Part shown: in pieces, positions 35,836-47,354 of the stretch
Layout of the letters: the number at the start of each line of letters is the position of its first letter
Position numbering within the stretch: the first letter of the stretch is position 1
Program-made: the position numbers and the translations under genes
From: Tetracentron sinense
Taxonomy: Eukaryota; Streptophyta; Magnoliopsida; Trochodendrales; Trochodendraceae
Direction of reading: 5' to 3'
Length of the DNA: 64,000 nt
NCBI GenBank assembly: GCA_015143295.1
Contig: JABCRI010001098.1
Span: 1-64,000 of the forward strand
Notes under the pieces: generated by a model
What the model was told of the DNA's origin: nothing
Seen by the model: only the letters and a program-made list of their open reading frames with translations
The model's database searches: none

Positions 35836-35967
35836 GGTACTGAGGGAGCCCTCGACCCGGAGCCTTGGGTTGAGGAAGAGTATATAGAGGAGAGAGAGCC
35901 GGCTATTCCATTACAGTCTCAAGTGGACCGAGACCTCGATGTGTGGCCATACCTCGACTACTGTTGA
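35836..35967 (+). other. Conserved short acidic reading frame, intact, G2 copy f
   Basis: Forty-three sense codons from GGT to TGA. The middle reads PEPWVEEEYIEEREPAIP and the end DRDLDVWPYLDYC. Twelve of 43 residues are Asp or Glu. It directly follows TGTCGGCAG, a good 3' splice acceptor, and lies 18 bp after the conserved hairpin. There is no ATG, so translation would need an upstream exon, and none in the right phase was found. I do not recognise the peptide. The same frame recurs in at least seven G-type LTRs. It may be a real exon or a conserved non-coding segment. Confidence 0.4.
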
Positions 35968-37570
35968 AGGGAGAGTATGAGAGGGTCTTGTGTATATTCT
36001 GATATTTTGACAGGTGGGCCTGTCCACTTTAGACTTAGACATGTCTTGTATTTATGTTAACTTGGAATACTATTTTGGATCATTAGAAGAAATGAAAATT
36101 TGTTTACGCTTCCGCATATATGTTAGCTTCCGCGCTCTGATTATCGTTGTTAGTACTATATTTTATCTTGTGCATTATAGGATGGTTTGATAGGTACGTA
36201 GTGTGACACCTAAAATATCCCTAAACTCCTAGGGGGTATTTCGGGGCGTTACATCACTAGTGGATACCCTATGGAATACACTGTCAGATTGTATTAGGGT
36301 TATCCATTTGACAAATTGTCCTTAGACCTGAGAGGTTAACATCTTCTCAGACATCTATCTATATGGCTTTGATGTGCCAATCGGCAATGTCCAATACACA
36401 GGACTAACTTCGGGTACGTTGGGTCATGTACACTATGTTTGGAGAAGTGTGTAAACACTCAATAAAGAATTCACAACTCCTTAATTGGAGATAATGATAT
36501 CAAGGTGATACTTGTTGAACTGAACTGTTAAATCCAGTACTGATGTTTTTCGGTAAAATTGTCTTTATCGAAGTTGATATTTTCAATATGGAAAAGTATA
36601 TATAAATATATATGTCAGTTCTTTTCTAATGTTTCTTCAAAAGTGTTTTGGAGGTTCAGTTCAATGAAAAGTAATCATGAGAAAGAGTTCTATTCATAAG
36701 CTAGGGACTAAGACAGTGGAATTGTTCCAATCCCGGAAGCTTACAAGTGATATCGGAATGTGGAAGGATTTATTTGTAAATATATTGTGAGATGGTACTT
36801 ACAAGCAATTCTCTAATTTCTGGAGGTTAATCACATTATGCTAATGGATATTAATTGTGATTGGTGGAAGTCCAGGGATATAGATAAAATTCTATAATCT
36901 TAATGGAGTATAGGAAAGGTGTTTCCTAGTAACAATGCTTTAACCAAAAGGTTGAGTACTTGGTCCCACAACCGGAAATAGGAGATCCTTTTAGATCCCA
37001 CACACAAGGACCTTTTTAAAGTATTTAATTTAATTATTAATTAAATTAATTAATTTCTCTAAGTAATCACTATATGGTATAGTGAAGCTCTAAAAGGTGG
37101 AATCACATTAGATGTGAAAAACCAAATGGGTAGGACCCATTGGGAATTATTATAAAAGAATAATTCAAGTGACCAAGAGGGTTTTGGAAACCCTTTAGGC
37201 GTGTGGGGTGGGACCCACCTAGGATGGGACGCCCACTTCATGGAGGAAATAATAATTGTTATTATTTATTTAATTAGTTTCTAATAACTAATATCCTTAT
37301 TGGATAAGGTTAGTTAGTTAGTTAGAGTTAGTAACTAATTAAAGATTCCCTAATTGTTAGGGGATTCCATTAGTTAGTTACTAATTCAAGATTCTTTATT
37401 GGATAAGGATAAGATTAGTTACTGATGGATAAGGTTAGTTTCTTTTAAGATTAATCCTAATTGGATTAGAAGAATAATCAATAAAGGAAACTATTGAGGA
37501 ATCCTAATTGGATTAGGATAAGGTTAATGAATTATAATTGGATTACAATTCAAGCAATCAAGAGGGAACT

Positions 37571-37580
37571 TATATAAAGG
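37571..37580 (+). promoter_or_regulatory. TATA box of A1 5' LTR
   Basis: TATATAAAGG, conserved at the same LTR position in the 3' LTR (50607-50616) and recognisable at 1490-1498, is followed by conserved GATGCCCAGCC. Confidence 0.7.
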
Positions 37581-38088
37581 ATTGGATGCCCAGCCCTTTA
37601 AATAATATATAATTCTCCAGAATTTTTTCTTCTCTCCCTCTCCTCAAGTTCACGCCCAACCCTCTCCCCCTTTGAGGGTGTACGGTCACCCTTCCCCTTC
37701 TTCATTTTTGTTTGGTTTTTGATCTTGATGATCAAGAACAAGTTCTTTGAAGATCAAGATTGGATCTCGTTTGATCGAGAAAGGTTCTTGGATCAAAGAA
37801 AAGAAGAAAAGATAAAAGAGCATTGAATTTGGAAGGGCCATTAGCTTCCATTAGAGAAAGCTTTAAAGGAAAAAGAAGGTTCGTGTGAATCGACAGGAGA
37901 CTTGACACTTGTGAAGTTTTGCGAGTACTATTCTTATGTGGATTTGACTTAACAATTTCAAAGTCGCAAAGGTGAATGTTATTCTAACCTTCATTGAATA
38001 AAATCAATTAGAATCTTAGTCAGATCTTGGGATTCGATGTACGCCCCCCAAGAACTGTGTTTCTAAATTAAAAAGAGGCATACTTTCA

Positions 38089-38103
38089 TTGGTATCAGAG
38101 CCA
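38089..38103 (+). other. Primer-binding site of A1
   Basis: TTGGTATCAGAGCCA directly follows the LTR end CA, complementary to the 3' end of plant initiator Met tRNA. Confidence 0.92.
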
Positions 38104-38944
38104 GGGCTATGCTTCTCTTTGATTTTATTGAGTTTAATCAAGATTTATATCAAGATTGCCCCTATGAATTTTGGTAACCCTAATGAATCAATCTTCTAGA
38201 TTCTTGATTATTGGATAATCATTATTAGGCTTAAGGGACCCCCCTCTAGTTATTGAGGGAGTAATCAAGCCCTTAGAAATTAGTGTGATACTAATTTCAG
38301 TTTTGGATGATTTCAAAACCTCTCTTAATTCTATTAGGGATAGGTATATAGAGATATAAATTTCGTTAAAGCCCTTTAAGGATTTAGAGATCCTTTTTAT
38401 ATTATATTAAATTGTTTAATTTATTCTTGTGATCCCCGGGCAAGTTTTCCCTTTGATATATACCACTTAGATACCGATTGATATTTTGGCTAGCATATAT
38501 AGATGACGTTTTTATTTATTAAATGTTAATTAATAAATCTCATGGTGTTAGACACCCTTGCTTAAGTGTTCTTGGAGTGTAGCACCCCGGACTTTTTCAT
38601 CCTTAATGAATAGCACCTTCGTAGCTAATTGGCCGTTTTTGAAGTCTAATTAATAAATAAGGGAGAAATTGGAAATTCCAAAACGTCAGAAATGTTTGTT
38701 TTCGAAAGACGGATCCAACGCAAGTTGAATCGTCGAAATCGGACGAACGAGTCAAAAGATATGGCCAAAACAGTTTGGACCTGCAGGCAATCGTAGCTCG
38801 GAAGGCACTAAGGACGTAGCTCGGAAGGCACTAAGGACGTAGCTCTGATAACAAGCTCAGCACTATGCACAACACAACGGACAACGAGCTCAACACTATG
38901 CACAACACAACGGACAACGAGCTCAGCACTATGCTCAACACAAC

Positions 38945-39250
38945 GTGACAACGGGTTCAGCACCCTTCACAGCACAACGTACTCGGCATTATTCACAGCA
39001 CAACGTGTTCAGCACTATTCACAGCACAACATGTTCAGCACTATTCACAGCACAACGTGCTCGGCATTATTCACAGCACAACGTGTTCAGAACTATTCAC
39101 AGCACAACGTGTTCAGCACTATTCACAGCACAACGTGTTTGGCACTATTCACAGCACAACGTGTTCGGCACTATTCACAGCACAACGTGTTTGGCACTAT
39201 TCATAGCACAACGTGTTTGACACTATTCACAGCTCAACGTGTTCGGCACT
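38945..39250 (+). repeat. 26-bp tandem array in U3 of G2 copy g
   Basis: About 11.5 units with core AGCACTATTCACAGCACAAC and a variable GTGTTC/GTGTTT/GTGCTC lead. The 26-bp period is not a multiple of three, so the apparent open frames through it are periodicity artefacts. The same array occurs inverted in copy h. Confidence 0.95.
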
Positions 39251-40226
39251 CATATTTTGCAAAAATTTCAGTAAGGGTATTATGGTCTTTTGGTCGGTTT
39301 ACTCTTACCTTAAGAGTTTAACCCGAGCCTTTAGGGCTCATTCTCAACACTTAGAGGATTTGGGGGATTAGAAGAGAGGAGAAAGGGTTTCCTAAGCTAG
39401 GGTTTTGCTTTTGGAGAAGAATCAAAGGGGTTTTGAGACCCTAGATCACTTCAAGTCCGGTTTTTCTCCAAGATCACGGCTCAAGCACTCGTGGAGAGCA
39501 TTCTCCAGGCTAGGGAAGCAACCCAACCACGTTTTTGAAAGGGGTTTCTTCCCCAACTCATGTCTCCTTCAAGCAAAGGTGTTCTTCTTTCAAGTTGGAG
39601 CTTCAATCAAGGTTTCTACCAAGGATCAAGCCTTGATCTAAGGTTTGTACACCCTACTAACTTACCCTAGCAATAAATCTAGGTTTTCCTTATGAAATAT
39701 GATTTATGCTATTATGTTTGCCTCCCATATGAAATGTATCATCTCCACTGAACCTAAATAAGATAAGAAAAGGGTATGGATGTGTGTGGGTGTTGATGTG
39801 GCGATTGGATGCCGAGATGTATGTTGTGTGATGTGTGTGATGGAAATGGTGGATGGGTACTTTACCAATAATGAACTTACCTTGATGTTTGGATGGAAGG
39901 TATGCGCTAAAAAGAACACGATGAATCATTAAGAAACATTGCATGTGCTGTGTTTGACAAAATGCCTAAAATATGAATAAATGATCTAAAGGAAGAATAT
40001 GGAAATGGGTTTTATGCATGCGTTCTTATAAACGATAAATTGATCAAATGTTATGCAAACTACTTATGTTACCTATGTTCATATCATGAATTGAATTGTA
40101 ATGTCATATCTTGGTTATTCCCATTATCATGATTGTCACTATGGACACGTACACGAGCACGCATGAGAGCATGAACCGAGATTTCAAGAGCATGTGCATA
40201 TAACAAACAACAAGAAAATATTGCAT

Positions 40227-40547
40227 GTCAAGGAGGTTGGTAGCCTAGGGAGGATTCGGGTACTAACCTCTGGCTCACAAGAAAACCATGCATTTCATAA
40301 CAAGGAGGTTGGTAGCCCAGAGACATTCGGGTGCTAGCCTCTGGCTCACAAGAGCATTGCATATCAAGGAGGTTGGTAGCCCAGGGAGGATTCGGGTGCT
40401 AGCCTCTGGCTCACAAGTGCATTGCATATCAAGGAGGTTGGTAGCCCAGGGACATTCGGGTGCTAGCCTCTGGCTCACAAGTGCATTGCATATCAAGGAG
40501 GTTGGTAGCCCAGGGAGGATTCGAGTGCTAGCCTCTGGCTCACAAGT
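40227..40547 (+). repeat. Five-unit tandem array in G2 copy g
   Basis: Units of about 64 bp share AAGGAGGTTGGTAGCCCAGG and CTCTGGCTCACAAG with the array in copy f, at the same LTR position. Confidence 0.9.
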
Positions 40548-40844
40548 TACGAGATGGAGGTTTACAAGATGATGATCATGCATTCATGCATGCACGCATA
40601 CATGATTTCTACGAGGCATACCGGGACATGACATGGGTTTTCAAGCTTGGGTTTTATCGGTGTTTTTGCATTCATGCACACACTTTTAAATGATTGTATT
40701 GTACCATGTCAAATAATGTTTAGTTGTGATACTTCTATTACTGCTTTATATGGTATTACTATTACGTGTGTTATTATTGTTATGGCTAGCTAGTAGCTTG
40801 TACTCGCTGAGTATTCCATGCTCAGCCGTACTTTCATGTCGGCA

Positions 40845-40991
40845 GGTGCGCGAGCCCCTCTTGACATATGTGATCAGGGTCCTTGGATAGAGGAGGACTA
40901 CGGGGAGGAAGAACCGTATGAGGATCTAGTAGTCGAGCCTCAGGCGGAGGCAAGAGACTTAGACCATTGGCCCCACGGGGGTGACTATTGA
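40845..40991 (+). other. Conserved short acidic reading frame, intact, G2 copy g
   Basis: Forty-eight sense codons to TGA, with DQGPWIEEDYGEEEPYEDL and RDLDHWPHGGDY. It is longer than copy f by indels that keep the frame. It directly follows ATGTCGGCAG and has no start codon. Confidence 0.4.
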
Positions 40992-41284
40992 GCGAGATAG
41001 TGTTGGGTCTTATGTATTTTGATATTTTGATAGGTGGGCCTGTCCACCTTAGACTTAGACGAGTTTTGTATTTATGTTAACTTGGAATACTACATTTTGG
41101 ATCATTATAAAGAAAAGAAAATTTAGTTTTCGCTTCCGCAAATTATGTTTAGCTTCCGCGCTCTGATTATCATTGTTTAGTACTTTATTTATCTTGTTTA
41201 CTACAGGATGTTTCGGTAGGTACGAAGTGTCACGCCTAAATTATCCCTAAACTCCTAGGGGGTATTTTGGGGTGTTACATGGAG

Positions 41285-44200
41285 ATTAAAGCTTATTTCG
41301 ATTAAAATTGATTCATGGATTTTTGGATTTGTATTTGATTAGAAGAATCGATACAGTTTCGGTATTTCGGCCATAACTTTATGACCGTAAGTCTGATTTA
41401 GGTCCGTCAGTACATCGTTTTGAAGCCGTCGAAAAGATCTACAACTTTCGTGGTGAATTTTTTTCTAGAATCAATCGTTTTGAGGGTCAAAACTTTAATC
41501 GAAAATCTAAAGCGGGAAAAAGGAGTTTTCTAAATTAATTTTCCAAGAGGCTTTCAAATTTTTCCTAAATTTCATTATTTGATTTGAGAGCATGGGATGC
41601 TATTAAATCATTTAATGGGCTATCAATTAATTAAATAGTTTAATTATTTGATTTGAGTGCACGAGCTGAGATTTAATTAAATTGTTTAATTATCTACTCG
41701 AGTTCACAGGCTATCATTTAATTAAATGTTAATTATGATATCATTTATGGTTCCCTAAAAAGTTTATGGGAATAATACCATAATTATTGTAGTTGATTTG
41801 GATCAATTACATGTGCTCAAAATTTTCGGCTACATAGTATTTATAAGTTTTTATTTGATTAATAGTTAATCAAATAATTACATAAATGTCATTGGTTGAG
41901 ATACAGGGTTTTATCTCAAGTGAATTTTAATTGATAGATATCAATTATTTTATGGACATTTAATACTATTGTTTAGGGTATTATTTTATTTAATTGTTAA
42001 ATCAAATAATCCCTAAAGCAGTTGGCACTTATGGAAAATTTTGAATTCACCTATTATTGATTTTGAATCAATATAAAGTGATATTAAAAAAATTAGCAAT
42101 TTGTTGATTTTTATTTTGGTCTTTTAATAGTTATTAGATCAAAATAATATGGAAGGGATTAGATCCCTAGCCTAGCCGAATTTAATATGGTGTTTTCTAT
42201 TTGTTTATCAATTGAGGAATGTGAGGATGAATTTTGGGGTTAGATTAAATCTCTGGAGAAATTGTTTCTCTTAATGATTTTCAAGCATTAAAGGAAAATT
42301 GTTTTCTTTTAATAATGATCTAAAAACCCTAAGAATTCATTCTAGACATGCTTGCTTTCTTTGCTCTAGGGTTTTTCTATTAAATGTTAATAGTGGCCTT
42401 AACCATATGGGAAAGAGTTTCCCTAAGGTTAACAAAACCCTTGTTGAGGTTATGGACTTTCTAAGTAATTTGTCATGCCATGTTATTATTCATAGTTGAT
42501 GAATTGTTAATATATATTCTTGTTGAATGGTGGATGGGTTCCATGATCATGTCTTCTTCTTCTCTCTTTATTCTCTTCTCTTTCTTCTTATGAGTTGTAC
42601 TCCCCTTGAGCACCCTATTTTGGGTGGTTTCTCAAGGTTTCTTATTTTGAATATGATGTAATCTTAGTATTAGGAGTTGCTGATTTTTTTATGGAAAAAT
42701 CAAATTGAAGATCGAAGATGATGGTGATCGCATGGAGAATAAATCTTGGAAGGCATTCTACAAGAGTAGTTGTAGGATTTCTAAGATAGCATGATCATGT
42801 GGACCCATTGTGTGGCTATATTATGTATTTCATGTGATGATTTACTATAGCTTTTAGTTGCTTAGAAAAGTCCATAACCCTTATGATAATGTGATTATCG
42901 TTTTTTATGCAAATTTTGGATAATTGGATCAAACCCCACAATATGTGTTTTGTTGAAACATAAAAAGTTTGTGTTTAAATAAAAACACATTATTATAGCC
43001 CTTTTGGACATGATTCATGCAGTCCATGTTGAAATTTTTATGTGGAATATGTTACTTGCATGATTATGAGATAATTGTGTCTTAATTAGCATAGATGTAA
43101 GCTAACAATATTCACGATTATGGGAAGTGCTTGATTGACACTTATAGATCCTAGTAGAGGTCTTAGAGAGTTGTTTAAAGACTTCCATAATTTCTTTTAG
43201 ACTTAGGGTTGGTGAACCCTAATGTGCTAAAAATAATTCGTAGAGAATTAAAGGGTAATATAGTCTATTTTGACTTATAAGCTTTAGTGACGCACATGGA
43301 TACTTTATAATTGTTATTTTGGGCCCATGGTGCTTGGTATGACCAATGGTCCATTATATAGATGTATGAACCATTTAAAGCCCACTGATGTTAAAAATGA
43401 CCTTTGTACCCTTGGATTAGATCCATTAAGATTTCTGGGGCTAGTGGGAGTTCATTGGAATTAGTTTGTTCTAATTAAAACGAAATTTGATTTATTATCA
43501 TGTGATGATTTTGTATATTATTTTATACATGTGATACAATGATAAATATTGTGAATGCTTTTGATAAATGCATTAGATGTATAATTTATTCATGATATTC
43601 TGTTTTCTCTCAAGAAAAATATTAAGTGAATTAAATGGGCTAATCTATCCTACGGGATAATATTGCCCTATGACCTTCCATTATCAATAAGACTAGGAAT
43701 TAATTAGTCTGAGTCTTGTCTTGCCAAAAGGTATTGACATAATTCTGTCTGAGTTAAACTCCTAGAGTCTTATTTCTATAGTAGATAGGTTTGTGTATGG
43801 CCTGATAGGGAGTGTCAACTAAAATGGGGGCATAGCCCCACTTGATCATATGACGAACCAGAATGATGAGTTTCACTTAACCAAGGAACATGGCGGCTGA
43901 AACAGTGACAGTCATGTTGTCCTTGGAGGTCGCAAGAAAATTGAGAATCACTGATTTACATAAGGAGTTATGCATGAGATGCTCAGTGATAGATAGTTAC
44001 TATCCACCTTGTAGTGCATGTGTGGTACTATCCTAAAATGGAAGATTGCATGTGTTTTATAAGGCACCAATGCTCATCAGAAATATGAAGTAGCATATTT
44101 CCTAATTTTATAGATTGAGGGGTCTATGAAATTTGATTGAATGATGAGCAATATCATCGAAGATCAAAAGCCCTGATCTAATGATATTATAATGTGTGAA

Positions 44201-44687
44201 ATTATGATGTATGTTTTAATTGTCATGTCATTCTATAACCACCTTACCAGGACTTTAATGAGAATCTATTGACCAATTCAAAGTGTTTGGAATGGAAAAA
44301 GAATCTCAAGTTTGTGCTTACTATCTAAAGAATTATCCAAGTTCTTACTACTAATGGTAAATGTCATTTAAGATGTTTATAGAATACAATAGGGCTGCTA
44401 GGCAGTTTACTATATAAAAGGACAAGTAGACACCAAGTTGGCTAGGGAAACCCAGTCACAAAGAATATGATAGAGATCATTGGATTCATAAATCTCAATT
44501 CTTGGTGCTGAGATAAATTGAAATAAATTTATGGGATAAGAGAATATGATTCTCGACAAACTCCCGGAGTCCTTTAATATGGTTATGTTGAACAAGTAGG
44601 AAATCAGATTGTCTGAAATCCCACATGTTGCATATGGCTAAGAACGTTTGAAGAGTTCAATGCTACTTGTAAAGATGTTCAAAAGAA
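41285..44687 (+). mobile_element. A1 interior, leader and gag region without open frames
   Basis: About 3.4 kb of AT-rich sequence continues from 38104-38577. No long frame and no clear gag domain could be recognised, although position predicts gag in its distal part. Confidence 0.5.
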
Positions 44688-46186
44688 TTGGATTTTCAAA
44701 ATCCCGAGCATTTATGCAAAGGAAAGAAATCCAAGATTTTCCATTGGAAAGGTATTCTAGTAGTATGGACAAAGGCTCTTCTGAGAAGAAAGGAAAGTAT
44801 AAGGATTGTGCTTCATGGTGAAACAATTGGTCATTGGATACAGGACAAACCTTTGGAAGGATTGTCCAGCTTGTATACTCATCAAGTTCAACTTATTGTT
44901 GGAACCTCTAGCTCCTAATGCTTGGTATGATCTTGCATAAGTGCAATAGTTGCATGTTTGTTAAGGAGAAGGAGAAATCTGAGTGAATAAAACTTCTACT
45001 TAGGAATGGGACAAAAGTTTGATGATCGTAACCATATGAATCTTCCATTAAGAGGTAGCTAACTTTATTTTACATTCTTTGAAAAGTTCAAGGAATTCCG
45101 CACTGAAATAAAGAAATAGCTAGGTAAGTCTTCCATGATTGAGAAGAGTACCTCTTAATAGAAATTTCATAATTTACTCTCATTAGATCTTGCCTCAGAT
45201 AATTCCCAGAACAAACCATAGCATGATGGTGTTGTTAAATCGAATTATATTGGATATGATTTAATAGAAGATGAGCTTAGGATTCGTATTAGAGATACTT
45301 AATCTCTATTCCTGGATAACAAAAGATATTTGTAAACAGGAATACAAATTTCCTAGTAGAGAAACTGAATCTAGAATTGTTCTAGAAGCGGAAGCCCAAT
45401 AGACCAATAACTATGAGAATTGATAGAGATCAACTCTCTGCTTTCACTATACCTAAATAGTACACTAGAACCCACAGGTCCCAGAATCTGTAGATGGACT
45501 AACTTTTATTTTGATGAAGTAATCAAACTGTTTCATTTTTATCTAAGAATAAAAGTATCATTTGTGTACAAATTGGTTAGTGGGAGCATAATTACTTTCC
45601 TGGCTCTATGCAGAGATAATATTCTTTTCATTGTGAATGAAGTACGAATATTATTCTTCTCTTAGATTTGATCTAGCAATTATGCAATGAAGGACAAAAA
45701 CTTTGACATCATGTTTTCTTAGTCCTAAATGGTTTAGAGACAAAAGGAAAATGATATTGTTATTCTCCCAATACCAATCATGTTTTTGTGCAAGTAAGAT
45801 TCCAAGAAAAGAGTTTCTACCTTTATGGAATGGAATCAGTTTCTCTTAGATATGTGATATATTGAGAAAGTATACTTTTACTAGACCGGATATTCATCAC
45901 ATATTGATGTGATAAGATATTGATCAGATTAGTCCGGAGCATTGTACAATGGTAAAGCACAAGCAAGTTAACTTCAGAAAATGACTGTTCGACAATATCA
46001 TTTTTGTTTAGTCTTTTAAGACTACGGTTATTGATAATAAATTTGCAAAAGTTGCAAGTGTTATTGCATCACTACAATAGTTGTGGTAAAGCAGACATGA
46101 CAGACCCATACATATTAAGGTATGTCTCAATTGGTGTTCGAGAAACATCATTGAGAAGATGGATATTACATCTAATTGGCTTAGAG
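44688..46186 (+). pseudogene. A1 copia pol remnants: protease, integrase, RT, RNase H
   Basis: Scattered frames keep family landmarks in copia order. WSLDTG at about 44830-44847 matches the protease active-site box. FFEKFKEFRTEIKK followed by LGKS at 45080-45130 matches the integrase core lead-in. YKLVSGSIITFLALCRDNIL at 45565-45625 aligns with the RT motif ending YVDDILL, with the catalytic residues changed to CRDN. DSKKRVSTF at about 45795 matches the conserved QDSKKGFLPF. SCGKADMTDPY and RNIIEKMDIT at 46080-46170 match RNase H. Protease to RT motif is only about 0.8 kb, far shorter than in intact elements, so large deletions accompany the many stops. No product can be made. Confidence 0.7.
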
Positions 46187-46200
46187 TGCAAGTGAAAGAT
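46187..46200 (+). other. Polypurine tract of A1
   Basis: TGCAAGTGAAAGAT immediately precedes the 3' LTR start TGTTGG, as in many plant copia elements. Confidence 0.6.
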
Positions 46201-47243
46201 TGTTGGACATATATGCCCTCGAAAGCCAATAAAAGACTTTTCTATGTTGATTAGATAAGCATCATATTCACACAACCAACTATAAAGGGTATTTATATTA
46301 ATTACTATCTCATATGATAAAGACATAAAGTTCCATAGGTAACATTGTAGGAAAATCATGCAAAAGTTGCGAGGAGATATGATTTTCCGGTTCCTTGTAA
46401 ACCTAATATTGTTCGAAGCCTCTAGAGTACTGGTTGGGTGCCGTACTTCATCATGGCTTGCACATGTGTAGTTCTATGAGATAGTGTGATGAATCTCATT
46501 CACAGAGAGTGGTGACTCTTGACTAACATGTGAGTATATGTAGCAAGTACATAATATTGAACGGGTTCACTAGTGGATACCCTATGGAATACACTGTCAG
46601 ATTGTATTAGGGTTATCCATTTGACAAATTGTCCTTAGACCTGAGAGGTTAACATCTTCTCAGACATCTGTCTATATAGCTTTGATGTGCCAATCGGCAA
46701 TGTCCAATACACAGGACTAACTCCGAGTATGTTGGGTCATGTACACTATGTTTGGAGAAGTGTGTAAACACTCAATAAGGAATCCACCACTCCTTAATTG
46801 GAGATAATGATATCAAGGTGATACTTGTTGAACTGAACTGTTAAATCCAGTACTGGTGTTTTTCGGTAAAATAGTCTTTATCGAAGTTGATATTTTTAAT
46901 ATGGAAAAGTATATATAAATATATATGTCAGTTCTTTTCTAATGTGTCGCGACCCAAAACCCACCCTAGGAGTTAGAGTGAACTTTGGACGACTAATCAT
47001 GGCTTACATGACTTGCTTGACAAACCAACCTGCAAAAACCCACAGAGCATATACAATATAGGATGATAGCGGAAACATAACTATAAAACACAGCGGAAGT
47101 CTAACAACCTCTAAGTATATACACATGGTCCAAGTTTAATACAAAGAAATCAAAACAAAGAAAGTGCAGACATGCCCGCCAAAATACATGGATATAATCA
47201 CTCATGCTCACCCACAGCTAAGCCACTCAGAATCTAACACCAC

Positions 47244-47354
47244 CTACTGATAACCCTCTACGGGAGGTTCCTCCAAAGGCTCCTCGACGTACTCCTCCTC
47301 CACCCATGGACCAGGAGCACAAACATCAAATGGAGCAGCAGCTCCCTCAGAACC
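47244..47354 (-). other. Conserved short acidic reading frame, intact, G2 copy h
   Basis: Thirty-six sense codons to TAG, with APFDVCAPGPWVEEEYVEE and EPPVEGYQ. It is shorter at the C-terminus than copy f. It starts after the acceptor-like CGGCAG and has no ATG. Confidence 0.4.

Larger units (their letters stand above)
33738..36253 (+). mobile_element. G2 gypsy solo LTR (copy f), TSD TCACT
   Basis: A 2516-bp unit starts TGTAGCACCCCGG and ends GGGCGTTACA, flanked by TCACT at 33733-33737 and 36254-36258. The intact 3' LTR of A1 shows the empty site. It contains an ACCGATCGATCGGT-type array (33951-34140), a donor-like CTAAG/GTTAGTAC (34529/34530) and six tandem units of AAGGAGGTTGGTAGCCCAGG type (35124-35536). 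The hairpin (35797-35817) and the acidic frame follow. Confidence 0.95.
33369..38088 (+). repeat. 5' LTR of A1 (interrupted by G2 copy f)
   Basis: It begins TGTTGGACATAT and ends GCATACTTTCA right before the PBS. G2 copy f occupies 33738-36253. A TATA box (TATATAAAGG) is at 37571-37580, giving a likely transcript start near 37600. Confidence 0.93.
38578..41279 (+). mobile_element. G2 gypsy solo LTR (copy g), TSD TGGAG
   Basis: A 2702-bp unit starts TGTAGCACCCCGG and ends GGGGTGTTACA, flanked by TGGAG at 38573-38577 and 41280-41284. It is nearly identical to copy f over the first 200 bp and the leader, but the U3 palindromes are replaced by a 26-bp tandem array (38945-39250). A five-unit second array lies at 40227-40547. 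Confidence 0.95.

Noticed and set aside
38945-39321. Open frames encoding repeats of TTCSALFTAQRV
   Set aside because: The DNA repeats every 26 bp, so all three frames cycle through the same peptide. This is tandem-repeat periodicity, not coding. The same holds for 48821-49276 on minus.
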